A DNA stretch of 64,000 nt from Planctomycetota bacterium (lineage in GTDB: Bacteria; Planctomycetota; UBA1135; GCA-002748355): assembly GCA_026984035.1 (NCBI GenBank), contig JALSSW010000148.1, positions 62,001 through 126,000 of the forward strand, given 5' to 3'. Below the pieces are notes generated by a model. It saw nothing but the letters and a program-made list of their open reading frames with translations, searched no databases and was not told the origin of the DNA. Shown here piece by piece: positions 17,400 through 26,837 of the stretch. Position 1 is the first letter of the stretch; every line of letters starts with the position of its first letter. The position numbers were made by a program, and so were the translations under genes.

Positions 17400-19730
17400 C
17401 TAAACGAGAGTGGCGGAGCTTTTCTTTTGGCGTTCCAAGGCCCGCCAAATGCGATCAGCAGTGATGGGCAGCTCATAAAAACGTATCCCTATGGCGTCGA
17501 AGAGGGCATTTGATACAGCAGGGAGGATCGGAAGAAGGGGTCCTTCACCACATTCCTTAGCCCCGAAGGGGCCTTCTGGATCGCATGTCTCTACCAAGAT
17601 GGGATGCACTCGAGGCATCTCCATAGGGGAAAGGGTCCGGTAATCCAAGAAATTGGGGTTGAGGACATTTCCCTTGTTGTAGGCGAATTCTTCGCAAAGG
17701 ACTTGGCCCAGTCCCATATGGATGGAACCTTCAATTTGTCCTTCTACTGCGAGGGGGTTGAGTGCTTTGCCGCAGTCGTGAGCGGCCCAGACATCATGGA
17801 GTTTTGGTTTACCGGTTTGGAGGTCTACCGAAAGCTCGACGACGAAGGCTTGGAAGCTGTAGGTTGGGGAGAGGCCTGCAGCTGCCCCTTTAAATTTGCC
17901 GCCCATGGGGGGGGCCTGATAACAGCCACTGCTTTGAAGGGCGCCACAATCTTTCATGGCCCGCCGGACGGCTTCTCGATAGGAAACCTGTATTTCCGGA
18001 CGAGTGCAATTGATCACTTTTTCGTCCTTAAGGATGAAGACTTCCGGAGGATATCCGGAAAGGTCTGCAGCGGCTTGGATTAAGGCTTTTCGCAGTTCTT
18101 CTGCGGCTCTTCGGGCGGCATTTCCAGCCATAAATGTGACGCGGGAGCTATAGCTCCCCAGATCAATGGGGGCGGTGTCCGTGTCCTCACTGAAGACTCG
18201 ACAGTAATCGATGGGAAGACCCAAAACATCAGCCACGATTTGGGCCAGCATGGTGTCAGAGCCTTGCCCGATCTCCGCTGCAAGACTGTGTATCGTGACT
18301 CCTCCATCCAGGTCTACCTTGAGGTGAACCGTGGATTGAGGGATTTTGTCCCAATGGATAGGGAGGGCAGAGCCAGAAATATAAAATCCTCCAGCGATTC
18401 CAATGCCATGTCCGAAGGGGAGTTTTCCATATTTGTCTTTCCAAGAAGATGCTTCGACCGCCCTGTCAATACACTCTCCAATTCCCGAGGTGGTGATGCG
18501 GAGTTCATTGATGGTCTTCGTGTTAGGAGGGAGGACGTTGTCCCGGCGGAAGGCGGCTGGATCCAAACCTAAATCATGGGCTGCTTCGTCTAAGAGGATT
18601 TCGTAGGCATAGCGTGTATTCACGGCCCCATGTCCCCGCATTGCACCGCATGGAGGCTTGTTGGAGTAAACACGGCGACCTCGATAACGAAAGTTCGGGA
18701 GTTTGTAAGGCCCATTTGCGAGCACTCCATTGTAATAGGCAGTAACGACGCCGAAACTTCCCCAAGCTCCCCCGTCGATAAGAGCATCCACGTGAAGGCC
18801 CGAGATCTTATGGTTTTTGTCAATAGCGAGGGCCACATCGATTTTTGATGGATGGCGCCCGTGGTTCGAATAGAAAACCTCCTCACGGTCAAAGAGGATT
18901 TTTACAGGTCTCCGGCATTTGCGGGAGAGGAGGGCGGCAACCATTTCATGGGGGAAGGGATCGGATTTTCCTCCAAAACCACCACCTACAGTGGGGCGAA
19001 TGACTCGAATCCGATGCATAGGCATTTCGAGGACCTTCGCAAGGGCGCGATGTAGATAGTGGGGGACTTGGGTTGCGGACCAAACCGTTAGTCGCTCATC
19101 TGCATCAAAAAATGCAATTGTGCACATGGGCTCGGTAAACGCATGAGTGACTCCGATGAAACGAAAAGATTGTCGCTTTTTCCAGAGGGCCTCATCATAG
19201 GCTCTGTCAAAGTCCCCAAAATCTTGTTCGACTTGCTTATGGATGTTCGTTCCATCATAAGTTTTGGGGTGGAGGCGCAATTCTTCAGGGACTTGTTCCA
19301 GACTCTCTTCCATCTTGAGGAAGGGACGGAGAACCTGGTATTCAACCTTGATGGCTCCCAAGGCTCGAAGGGCGATTTCTTCGGTATCTGCAGCAACTGC
19401 AGCGACGTTGTCCCCAATAAAGAGAACCTTGTCCACTGCCAAGGCCGTTTCGTCCTGACTCACTGGCAGGACACCAAAGCAGTTCTCAGCGTCTCGGCCA
19501 GTAACAATTGCATGGACACCAGGGATGTTTTCGGCTTCGCTTACATCAATAGAGAGGATCTTTGCATGGGGATGAGGGGATCGGAGAATCTTGCCTACGA
19601 CTTGACCCGGTAATTTGATGTCGTCTGTGTAGATGGCTTGGCCGGTGGCTTTTCGAAAGGCATCAATTAAAGGGATCCGTTTCCCGATCAAAGAATGTTT
19701 CTGGTTGGGAAGGTCATGTGGATGGTTCAT
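17400..19730 (-). CDS. hcrA: Molybdopterin-binding catalytic subunit, 4-hydroxybenzoyl-CoA reductase alpha type
   Basis: A 776-residue large subunit of the xanthine oxidase family. Landmarks are the N-terminal AIYTDDIKLPG, the Moco contacts TVGGGFGGKSD and GAMRGHGAVN, LAAEIGQGSDT, and the C-terminal GAKECGEGPLL with the catalytic glutamate. I use the ATG at 19730, which overlaps the stop of the small subunit by 4 bp; a longer form from 19775 would overlap it by about 50 bp. The enzyme would hydroxylate or reductively dehydroxylate an organic substrate. Neither a CoA ligase nor benzoyl-CoA reductase genes are in the window, so an aromatic degradation pathway is not proved. Confidence 0.85.
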   Translation of the reverse strand: MNHPHDLPNQKHSLIGKRIPLIDAFRKATGQAIYTDDIKLPGQVVGKILRSPHPHAKILSIDVSEAENIPGVHAIVTGRDAENCFGVLPVSQDETALAVDKVLFIGDNVAAVAADTEEIALRALGAIKVEYQVLRPFLKMEESLEQVPEELRLHPKTYDGTNIHKQVEQDFGDFDRAYDEALWKKRQSFRFIGVTHAFTEPMCTIAFFDADERLTVWSATQVPHYLHRALAKVLEMPMHRIRVIRPTVGGGFGGKSDPFPHEMVAALLSRKCRRPVKILFDREEVFYSNHGRHPSKIDVALAIDKNHKISGLHVDALIDGGAWGSFGVVTAYYNGVLANGPYKLPNFRYRGRRVYSNKPPCGAMRGHGAVNTRYAYEILLDEAAHDLGLDPAAFRRDNVLPPNTKTINELRITTSGIGECIDRAVEASSWKDKYGKLPFGHGIGIAGGFYISGSALPIHWDKIPQSTVHLKVDLDGGVTIHSLAAEIGQGSDTMLAQIVADVLGLPIDYCRVFSEDTDTAPIDLGSYSSRVTFMAGNAARRAAEELRKALIQAAADLSGYPPEVFILKDEKVINCTRPEIQVSYREAVRRAMKDCGALQSSGCYQAPPMGGKFKGAAAGLSPTYSFQAFVVELSVDLQTGKPKLHDVWAAHDCGKALNPLAVEGQIEGSIHMGLGQVLCEEFAYNKGNVLNPNFLDYRTLSPMEMPRVHPILVETCDPEGPFGAKECGEGPLLPILPAVSNALFDAIGIRFYELPITADRIWRALERQKKSSATLV

Positions 19731-20290
19731 CGTTCCTCTTCTTGCGAAATTCCCTGAAGTTGTTGGGCAGCGCATTCCACAGCATCTAAGATTTTTTTAT
19801 ATCCGGTGCACCTGCACACATTTCCTGAAAGGGCCTCGGCAATTTCATCTCGACTGGGATGGGGATTGTGTTCAAGCAGTTCTTTTGCCGTCATCAAAAA
19901 ACCTGGAGTGCAAAAGCCACATTGGCTCCCACCTGAATGTGCCCAAGCGGATTGGAGGGGATGGAGATGGCCATCCACTTCAACGCTGAGTCCTTCAACG
20001 GTTTGAATCTCCTTCCCTTCGCAATCAAATGCAAGAACCAAACACGAGGGGACGGCCTGTCCATCGAGGAGGACGTTGCAACACCCACATGTCCCCATAT
20101 CACAACCGCGTTTGGTCCCAATGAGGTTAAACTCTTCTCTAAGGACATCGAGGAGGAGAGCTTTGGGGGGGGCTGCGCAGCGGAGTTCACTCCCATTTAC
20201 CCTGAGGGTAAGAAAGCGAAGGGTGTTTCCAAAGCTTTCTTTAGGGTTACCTGTGGAGCTTCCTGTATCCTTGGTGCGAGTCTGATTCAT
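19727..20290 (-). CDS. hcrC: [2Fe-2S] small subunit of the molybdenum hydroxylase
   Basis: A 187-residue electron-transfer subunit with two [2Fe-2S] clusters. The plant-ferredoxin-type site is C63, C68, C71 and C83 (GTKRGCDMGTCGCC, then PSCLVL). The helical site is C124, C127, C159 and C161 (SQCGFCTPG, then NVCRCTGY). The N-terminus has an extra 25 polar residues before the usual start of the fold. It is the first gene of the operon, giving the order small, large, FAD subunit. Translation is coupled to the large subunit by an ATGA overlap. Confidence 0.93.
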   Translation of the reverse strand: MNQTRTKDTGSSTGNPKESFGNTLRFLTLRVNGSELRCAAPPKALLLDVLREEFNLIGTKRGCDMGTCGCCNVLLDGQAVPSCLVLAFDCEGKEIQTVEGLSVEVDGHLHPLQSAWAHSGGSQCGFCTPGFLMTAKELLEHNPHPSRDEIAEALSGNVCRCTGYKKILDAVECAAQQLQGISQEEER

Positions 20291-20400
20291 TTTTTGAAGT
20301 TATCCAAAGTCCGAAAGAAAGGAAGTTTAACTCCGTTTCCCGGAGAGATCGAGTCAGGGGGGAACCCAAAGTCATGGAAAGAGGAGATTGGGATTGAGAA

Positions 20401-21156
20401 TTACAGGGAAAGCCCGAAATCCTCCCGAAGGATGGAGCGGAGATCATAAAAATCTCGAATCTCGTAGTCTGGTTTGCTTTTTCCCTTCGTCCGAGAATGT
20501 CTCCCTGAACGCCTGTTCCATACCGTGATCATCCCGAGGGAGTTGCAGGGATCGACATCGTTTTCAGGGTGATCCCCGACATACATAGTCCGTTCCGGGC
20601 GAAGATCGAGGGATTCCAGGACGTGTTGATACAGCTTTGGATTTGGTTTACTGATGCCCACCTGATCGGTGATGAAAATTGCGCCAGGTGTCAAAAATTC
20701 ATGGATGTGCAGGCGGATGATCTTCTCAGCTTGTTTTACTCGAAGCCCGGCTGAAATGATCCCCCGAATGAGATTTAGATCGGCGAGGCCTTTGAGGACC
20801 TCGTAGACATCATCGTAGACTTTGAACTCCCGAAATTTCGTATCGTGGTAGGCGACCATTCCCGATGCTACCAATAGGGCTGGGTTGTGGTTGGCGAGAG
20901 ATTCAGGAGGAAGTCGGAGAAGAAGTTTGTCGAAGTGCTGCCCGTAGTTGGAGGAGAATTCTTCTACAACTTCACCGAGCTCCTTAAGAATCCGATCCTT
21001 ATCCCCCTGGAGCCCGGTCTGTATCATTGCCTCTACGGCTGAACGCCGCGCCTTCTCTGCAAAGACCGAGGTCGAAAAAAGAGTATCGTCAATATCAAAA
21101 AAGATCGCATCCAGCCCCGCTGGTGCATGTTCATCTTGTGAGGCAGTTTTTTGCAT
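20401..21156 (-). CDS. HAD-superfamily phosphatase
   Basis: A hydrolase of 251 residues from the ATG at 21156. Motif I is FFDIDDTLF with the nucleophile and acid/base aspartates, motif II is the serine in ISAGL, motif III is the lysine in GISKPNPKLY, and motif IV is YVGDHPENDVD. The helical cap between motifs I and II places it in subfamily IA. Such enzymes dephosphorylate small metabolites, and the substrate cannot be read from the sequence. An earlier in-frame start at 21228 adds 24 residues without family character. It follows the secretin gene on the same strand after 194 bp, so co-transcription is possible. Confidence 0.8.
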   Translation of the reverse strand: MQKTASQDEHAPAGLDAIFFDIDDTLFSTSVFAEKARRSAVEAMIQTGLQGDKDRILKELGEVVEEFSSNYGQHFDKLLLRLPPESLANHNPALLVASGMVAYHDTKFREFKVYDDVYEVLKGLADLNLIRGIISAGLRVKQAEKIIRLHIHEFLTPGAIFITDQVGISKPNPKLYQHVLESLDLRPERTMYVGDHPENDVDPCNSLGMITVWNRRSGRHSRTKGKSKPDYEIRDFYDLRSILREDFGLSL

Positions 21157-21350
21157 CCCTTGCAGTTTCCTTGGTCCAAACCCGATTCGATGAGCAAGCG
21201 ACTCTGTGGGCAAACCTTTTGGCCACAATTGTGTTCATGAATAAAACGGGTTCACTCGTCTCCCATGAAGGGAGCAACAGTCAAAACCTTTGCTTTTCAA
21301 AACGTCCCGGAACAAAGGCTTGGACTCGGGGAACAGAAGGGCGAGAAGCT

Positions 21351-23975
21351 CTAGCGACCCTTCTGTGCCATGATTTCTTGAGAGTTGACAATGAAGGCTT
21401 TAACTAAAACCATCAGAGAGGAGTTTTCATCAACAACCCCCTCTTCCTTAAAGAGGAAGGAGACTAAGGGAAGTTGTGCAAGCCATGGAACCTCGGCCCT
21501 GCGTTCCCGGTTGAGCACCTCATTAAGACCACCAATCAGGACAGATCCACCATCAGGGACCTTCACCGTTGTCGCCATGCTCCGAACAGTCAACTGAGGA
21601 AACTGAATGGTTACAGGCAAAGTTGTGCCTGCGAGTGCAGTGGTAAAGGTGGGAATGGGGCGGGTAAGTTCTGCAACCGTTGGCTGAAGATCCAAGGTAA
21701 TGTGCTTCCGGTCATAAGAGATGGAGGGTCGCACATCGAGAACAACGCCATCCTGGACGACGTTTACTTCAGGGTCAGCAATAAATGCGGCTTGCGCCAC
21801 TTCCACCGTGAAATCTTGAATATAGGTGGTTTGATTAATGACCGAGATATAACCGCGTTGGCCATTCAATACTGTCAGGATTTGGGAATCCACAATCTGC
21901 ACGTTGGTCTTTTTCTCGACAGCGCGAGCCAACAGATTGAGTTGGCTATCATCGAGCAGGGTAAAGCCGAATGTGGCCCCGCCGTTCGTGGTGAGAAGCC
22001 GGCCAAGGCTGTTTTGGAAGAAGTTTTCGGTTCGTCCCCGGAAATCGCCATCCAGGCCGTCATCGTAAAAGAAACCGCTGACGGGGTGGGAGTTGACTCC
22101 TCCCGTCCCATTGTTATCCAAGCCACGGGAAGCATTGTCATCCAAACCGTTTGTGACATCATCCAAAGTGACAACCCGTCCTTTAGCATTAGCTCCACCA
22201 AGGCCACGGAAATCGACACCAAATTGTTGGAGCCAATTCCGATCCACCCGAAGGAACCTGGACTCGATGTTGACCATGCTCGAAGTGAACTTACGGAGGT
22301 CATCCAGAAACCTCGAAACTTGTTCTTGGACTTCCGGAGTATGGGTAACAATGAGGTTCGCGTCCGTGGCTTCAATCGAAACCCCCTCGTTTTCCCAAGT
22401 ACCTGGGGCAACTGCCTTTTGAACAAGGCTTGCCAACACTTCTGGATCAATCATTTTAACCGGATCGCCAATTTGACCGCCTTGGCGAGGTTGGTCCTCG
22501 GGAGCTTCTTCTCCAACAATCGGGATATCTTTGATTTGCGGGCCGGCAAAATCAGCCAAGCCAAAAGTCAGGTCTTGGATCTTATGAACCTTGAGCGTGG
22601 GTTTGCCCATGGCTTTTGCCTTGGTGGTAAGGAGGACGGCTCCATCTTCGATGGTCCAGGCTATCTCCCCCTTGCTTCTTGTGGACATCAGGTTGAGAAA
22701 ATTGCGAACCGAAAGGGGGGATTCGAGCTTCATGGTCAACACAAGCTCATTGCTGTCGATGACTTCTTGGGCTTCGGGGGTTACCAGGATGGGGAGTCCG
22801 GTAACTTTGGCCAAGTAGCTTGCAACTTCCGCATAACCACCGCTTTCATCGGTAAATTCTGCTCCTTTGGGCACGCGAAGCTCGGAGAGTTTCTTCTCCA
22901 AAGCAAGGTTATCTGGGTCTTTCTGGGTTTTGCTGCTGGAGTCCTCGGCACGAATCTTGGAAATCTTGTTCCAATATTCGGGAGTGGGCTTTACCAGAAT
23001 GTCCGTATAGGGGATTTTTTTCTCTTCATTCGCTTCTTGGAACTTTTTAAAGGCCCTGGCTTTTTCAACTAGATAGGAGTCCTGCGCTGCATTCCGAAGA
23101 GCCTTCTCACTTACGGAATAGAGGTCTCGCCCTACTCGACTTAGGGGATCAATCCGAAGGGCTTCCTCTGCGTGTTCCAGAGCAGAGCGGTAATCATGGT
23201 TTTCGAAGGCCTTTGTTCCTTTAGCGAGGTGGAAGTCTGTCCGGGCTTTGCGGCGCTGCCTTTCCAGTTCCTCCTGGCGACGCCGTTGGGCAAAAGCTTG
23301 ACGTTGAGCGTTTTCTTGGGCCTTAAGGAGAGCACTTTCTTGGGCAGCTTCAGCTTTTTTCAGAAGGGCCTCAGCCGTTTTTGGGATGTCTTTCCAATTG
23401 ATGTTGGAACCAATTTCAACTCTGAGTTCTACCTTTTTCAGCTTCCGGATCGCTTCCTCATACTTTCCGTCCCTCATATCCTGTTTTGCTTGGGAAATGA
23501 GCTGATGAGCTTCTCCAATATCTTTTTGAATTCGAAGCTCTGCGAGCTTCCTCATGTGTTCGCCGTAGGTGATCAAATCACCTTGACGTTCTCCGAGAAG
23601 TGTTAGGATCTCGTTATAGACCTTGCGCGTTTCTGGGCGGTCACGATCCAATTCAAGGGCTTTCATGGCAGCCAACTTGGCTTCTTCATAGCGATTATCT
23701 GCCATGAGCCGACGAGCCTTTTTCAAGGCGTTTTCAATAAGGAAATTCTTTTGTTGCGCGGAAAGGGTTCCCAAGCCCTGGTTTCCGGATTCGCGGGAGT
23801 GATTTCCCGTGGGATTCTCTCCTGGAGAGGTTTTGGAAGGAGATTGGGTCTCACTCTTGGCTTGTGCCTTAGATGGATTTGGGGAGTTCTCCTCTGAAGT
23901 CGCCGTACAAGAAAGCACGAGAAGGGAGAGGCCGAAAACGGGAACGGAGAGATACCGTTTGAGATCTAGGGACAT
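21351..23975 (-). CDS. TPR-secretin lipoprotein A
   Basis: An outer-membrane secretin-family protein of 874 residues from the ATG at 23975. A signal peptide ends in a lipobox (LSLLVLSC). The N-terminal part has TPR-like repeats (LMADNRYEEAKLAAMKALEL; DYRSALEHAEEALRIDP) and charged helices. A short ring-like domain follows (LPILVTPEAQEV), then a domain ending in VTHTPEVQEQVSRFLDDLRK. The C-terminal secretin region begins with ESRFLRVDRNWLQQFGVDFR and includes GVVLDVRPSIS and VPDGGSVLIGG. It carries the motif FYDDGLDGDFRGRTENFF shared with the second secretin at 31715-34465. Last gene of the TolQ/TolR locus, preceded by a 667 bp gap that may hold its own promoter. It belongs to no classical type II or III secretion operon here. 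Confidence 0.75.
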   Translation of the reverse strand: MSLDLKRYLSVPVFGLSLLVLSCTATSEENSPNPSKAQAKSETQSPSKTSPGENPTGNHSRESGNQGLGTLSAQQKNFLIENALKKARRLMADNRYEEAKLAAMKALELDRDRPETRKVYNEILTLLGERQGDLITYGEHMRKLAELRIQKDIGEAHQLISQAKQDMRDGKYEEAIRKLKKVELRVEIGSNINWKDIPKTAEALLKKAEAAQESALLKAQENAQRQAFAQRRRQEELERQRRKARTDFHLAKGTKAFENHDYRSALEHAEEALRIDPLSRVGRDLYSVSEKALRNAAQDSYLVEKARAFKKFQEANEEKKIPYTDILVKPTPEYWNKISKIRAEDSSSKTQKDPDNLALEKKLSELRVPKGAEFTDESGGYAEVASYLAKVTGLPILVTPEAQEVIDSNELVLTMKLESPLSVRNFLNLMSTRSKGEIAWTIEDGAVLLTTKAKAMGKPTLKVHKIQDLTFGLADFAGPQIKDIPIVGEEAPEDQPRQGGQIGDPVKMIDPEVLASLVQKAVAPGTWENEGVSIEATDANLIVTHTPEVQEQVSRFLDDLRKFTSSMVNIESRFLRVDRNWLQQFGVDFRGLGGANAKGRVVTLDDVTNGLDDNASRGLDNNGTGGVNSHPVSGFFYDDGLDGDFRGRTENFFQNSLGRLLTTNGGATFGFTLLDDSQLNLLARAVEKKTNVQIVDSQILTVLNGQRGYISVINQTTYIQDFTVEVAQAAFIADPEVNVVQDGVVLDVRPSISYDRKHITLDLQPTVAELTRPIPTFTTALAGTTLPVTIQFPQLTVRSMATTVKVPDGGSVLIGGLNEVLNRERRAEVPWLAQLPLVSFLFKEEGVVDENSSLMVLVKAFIVNSQEIMAQKGR

Positions 23976-24642
23976 CCGATAAGCCTTTGGAAGCCAGGAT
24001 CTGAAGAAAGGAAGCCCATCCCTTCCCCCCGCTTGCTGGAAGTGGAAAGTAGAGGGCTGATGACCCATATCTTTCAGACCGTGGGACGTTCAAGAACAGA
24101 AAAATCAAGAATTTGCGAAAAACGCCTCGCAAACAAACCCAGGGGGGAGGGCAACCCCGTTTTATCCGAAACCTACCCCAAGGATAGGATCCGGATGGAA
24201 TACGATGCTGAAAAATTAGCAGAGGATGGGGCGGCGGAAAAGATGTTTTTCCAGGCTTTCCTCATGAAGGGTCTTGGGACCCAAAGATGGTTTCAAGGCC
24301 CCCTGCCTCTTCGTGATCCTTCTCCTCCATGAGAATGCCTTTGGTCCATCCCGGAGGATGATTTAAACACTTTTTGCTTGTTCCCAAATCCATGGGACTC
24401 AAGCGGTGGGGGGGGGTGGGAGAAGGCTTCTTGGAGCCCGAAGCCTTCCTCAAAAGCTTTGCTTCAAGGTTTGGAGGACTTTGATGAATGCTGAGGAGGG
24501 AATCCCCTTAGTGGATCGCGCTGCAAAGGTTCGGCAGGATGAACCCTTAAGCCTGATCCTTTGTCAGAAAGAGGAAACAGACTTATGGGAAAAAGCAAAA
24601 ACAAAGATCAAAAGTCCAAGGAAAGGTCCTCTTCTTTGTGGT
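23976..24642. other. 667 bp gap between the second tolR and secretin A
   Basis: No convincing gene: the short open frames here lack family features. A perfect 9 bp inverted repeat, GAAGGCTTC at 24422-24430 and GAAGCCTTC at 24440-24448 (9-base loop), could be a terminator stem after the tolR gene, although no T-tract follows it on the minus strand. A run of nine G residues lies at 24408-24416. The space is large enough for a promoter for the secretin gene, but I cannot point to a clear one. Confidence 0.5.
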
Positions 24643-25203
24643 TTATTTGCGTTTCCCGCGTTTTGCCCTCTGCTGGGCTCGTGTTCCTTCGCCACCTCCG
24701 AAGGTGATTTCTTCGAATTTGGCATCGAGAGCGATGTCGACTACGGCTGTCACATCTCCATAGGTCACACCCGGCCCAGCTTTGATGGTGATCGGCTTCG
24801 TCTTCATCGTTTTAGTTTTAGGGTCCAAAACTTTCTTTTTCGCCTGTTTACGAAGCTCTTTTTCCAAACCCGGAATGGAGCTGACCTTTTTTGGCCCAAT
24901 GTACCAATAGACCCGGTGTCCGATTAACTCAAAGCGACGTTGGTTATTGGCATAAACCGTATTGGTCATTTTCTTTTTCCCCCAACCTCCCTTGGGGCAA
25001 ACAATCCGGATATCGAGTTTATCCATGGGGGGAGCCTTACTCGTGTTGACACCAACGTCTTTGGGAAGGTTGGCAGCCAATTTCCCCTCGAGAGTCTTAA
25101 ATTCAAGGCAAAGGAAGAAGATGATGATCAAAAAGGTGACGTCGATCATCGGCGTCATGTCCATTTTAACATCGCCTTCGAGCTTTCTTTTTTTTCTAGC
25201 CAT
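24643..25203 (-). CDS. ExbD/TolR-family protein 2
   Basis: A 186-residue inner-membrane protein. A short basic N-terminus (MARKKRKLEGD) leads into a single transmembrane helix beginning MDMTPMIDVTFLIIIFF. D21 is the conserved proton-path aspartate of ExbD/TolR/MotB. The periplasmic part ends with YGDVTAVVDIALDAKFEEIT, the usual ExbD ending, and has a longer central insert plus a basic tail. It would form the ion channel with the TolQ homologue at 26079-26837. It is separated by 85 bp from the first TolR-like gene. Confidence 0.88.
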   Translation of the reverse strand: MARKKRKLEGDVKMDMTPMIDVTFLIIIFFLCLEFKTLEGKLAANLPKDVGVNTSKAPPMDKLDIRIVCPKGGWGKKKMTNTVYANNQRRFELIGHRVYWYIGPKKVSSIPGLEKELRKQAKKKVLDPKTKTMKTKPITIKAGPGVTYGDVTAVVDIALDAKFEEITFGGGEGTRAQQRAKRGKRK

Positions 25204-25288
25204 GATGTTTCCTTTTCACCCCCCCCGGGGGGCATTACAGCTTTTTCCTCGTAAAAGGGAGCCGTAAAAGCGGTTTTTCAATACTTCC

Positions 25289-25801
25289 TTACTTGGAGGG
25301 TTTCTTTTTACTGTCAGCGTCTTTGGGTTCACCCACCGCGAGTTCCACTTTCCAAATCAGGATCTTCTGGTTTCCGCAAAGCTCCATGATCTTCGCAATA
25401 TGATGCATCTCTGTCCATCGATCAGCCCGGATCAAAAGAGCGTCCTGAGGAAGGACCCTTTTCAAATCAGGATCCATTTTTTTTACCATCAAAGTGTTGG
25501 CAAAATAGTCCAGGAGCTTGAGCAACTTGGAATAATTTTCCCCATCACTGGGTTGCCAAAAGACCTTGGTTCGGTAGACGACGGTTCCGTCTTGTCGGAC
25601 ATTGAGGATGGGACGCTTCCGTCCAGGTTCAGGCTCATCGGGGATGGCATGGATGGCCTTTGGCAGGACCAAAGGTTCGAGCTCTTTGTTTTGGAGATCG
25701 ATGATGAGGAAAAAGAAGATGATCAACTGAAAAATACAGTCGATCATGGGCGTCATGTCCATGTCGGTTTGATTTGAAACAGCGCGACTTCGTCTACTCA
25801 T
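25289..25801 (-). CDS. ExbD/TolR-family protein 1
   Basis: A 170-residue inner-membrane protein with the same plan as its neighbour: a short N-terminus, the transmembrane segment MDMTPMIDCIFQLIIFFFL with the proton-path aspartate D21, and a periplasmic domain with QDALLIRADRWTEMHHIAKI and LCGNQKILIWKVELAV. Two different TolR-type proteins beside one TolQ-type protein suggest a heteromeric motor. The same stoichiometry of genes is known from the Myxococcus AglRQS gliding motor. Confidence 0.88.
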   Translation of the reverse strand: MSRRSRAVSNQTDMDMTPMIDCIFQLIIFFFLIIDLQNKELEPLVLPKAIHAIPDEPEPGRKRPILNVRQDGTVVYRTKVFWQPSDGENYSKLLKLLDYFANTLMVKKMDPDLKRVLPQDALLIRADRWTEMHHIAKIMELCGNQKILIWKVELAVGEPKDADSKKKPSK

Positions 25802-26078
25802 CCTTATTCACCTGATTTTTGAAAGCGACCAAAAGAGGCTTTCCACTCATCCCAACTGCAACAGGAAGGATCCCTTTCCAGGACTTTCTTACCAACATCT
25901 GGGAACTAACGGGGACGACATTGAATGGCCAAAAGAACCCTTCCAGGTTCGTCCATCCCTGAAAGGTTAAAGAAACGCATCGTTTCCAAGACGGTTCAAG
26001 CATAAAGGTGGGGGGGAGCCCCAAACCGTTTAGAGGACAGGTTTGGAAAAACTTCCCTGACCCAAAGCTTGTCCTCAA
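25794..26078 (-). CDS. Doubtful 94-residue frame filling the TolQ-TolR1 gap
   Basis: An open frame starts directly after the stop of the TolQ-like gene and overlaps the TolR1 start by 8 bp, so it would fit an operon. The translation (ending KNQVNKDE) has no recognisable domain, signal or repeat. It could be a real small gene or non-coding spacer; I lean to non-coding. Apart from this frame the 277 bp shows nothing I can name. Confidence 0.2.
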   Translation of the reverse strand: MRTSFGSGKFFQTCPLNGLGLPPTFMLEPSWKRCVSLTFQGWTNLEGFFWPFNVVPVSSQMLVRKSWKGILPVAVGMSGKPLLVAFKNQVNKDE

Positions 26079-26837
26079 TTATTCGTCTTTTGAGCGGAAA
26101 CGTTCAAAGAGTTCCTCCACCATCCCACCGATTTCAATGGAAGCCATTGTGACTCGGTTCCGAAGGAACACATAAACGGTGGTCACAGGAATGGCGACAA
26201 CGAGACCAAGCAGGGTTGTAATCAATGCTCCCTTAATACCTGCAGCGAGATCGTTAGGCTTAACGGATGGCTTTAAGGCGATTTCACCAAAGGCCGCCAC
26301 CATACCATTCACAGTACCAAGCAAACCCATCATGGGGGAGATTGCCGCAATCAAAGAAAGCCAGCCGATTTTATTTCCCAGCTGAACATCTTCTTCTTCT
26401 GCCGCCTCTTGGAAGGCCGTGGCGATCACGTTGTAGTTATGACCCAGCTTATCGAGGCCGGCTGCCACAACATTGGTTAAGTAGCAAGGCTCAGCCTCGC
26501 ACACATCCATCGCCTCGTCAAATTTCCCTTCATCAAACAGGGCCTCCAGCTCTTCCTGGAGATGAGGGGGAGCAAGCTTTTCACGTTTGATAGACATGAA
26601 GTCTTCGATGATCAAGGCAAGCGCCACAATGGAGACCAAGATAATAATATAACCGATCACCCCCGCACTCTTCAGAATATCTTCGAGAAGGGATGGGGCT
26701 GTTTTTTTGGCCGTGCTGGCTGCACCTTCTTGTGCGAAGGCAGAGGAAATGGCGAAGCCTGTAGAGGCCACGATGGTCATTGCGAAAAGGGAAAGGCCGT
26801 TCATTCGACCTTTGAAAAGAGGAGAAGGGATTTTCAT
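26079..26837 (-). CDS. MotA/TolQ/ExbB proton channel protein with N-terminal signal-like extension
   Basis: A 252-residue membrane protein. The first hydrophobic stretch looks like a cleavable signal (MTIVASTGFAISSAFAQEG). Then come three ExbB/TolQ membrane helices: IGYIIILVSIVALALIIEDF, the segment SLIAAISPMMGLLGTVNGMV with the GLLGTVxGM signature, and ALITTLLGLVVAIPVTTVYV. It uses the proton gradient with TolR/ExbD partners to do work in the periplasm. The alternative start at 26804 gives a more compact signal. It is the first gene of the tolQ-tolR-tolR group. Confidence 0.88.
   Translation of the reverse strand: MKIPSPLFKGRMNGLSLFAMTIVASTGFAISSAFAQEGAASTAKKTAPSLLEDILKSAGVIGYIIILVSIVALALIIEDFMSIKREKLAPPHLQEELEALFDEGKFDEAMDVCEAEPCYLTNVVAAGLDKLGHNYNVIATAFQEAAEEEDVQLGNKIGWLSLIAAISPMMGLLGTVNGMVAAFGEIALKPSVKPNDLAAGIKGALITTLLGLVVAIPVTTVYVFLRNRVTMASIEIGGMVEELFERFRSKDE

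Noticed and set aside
21474-23072. 532-residue plus-strand frame opposite secretin A
   Set aside because: Antisense shadow of the secretin coding region; no signal, start site or domain.
24406-24927. 173-residue plus-strand frame
   Set aside because: It is antisense to the well supported ExbD/TolR-family gene at 24643-25203.
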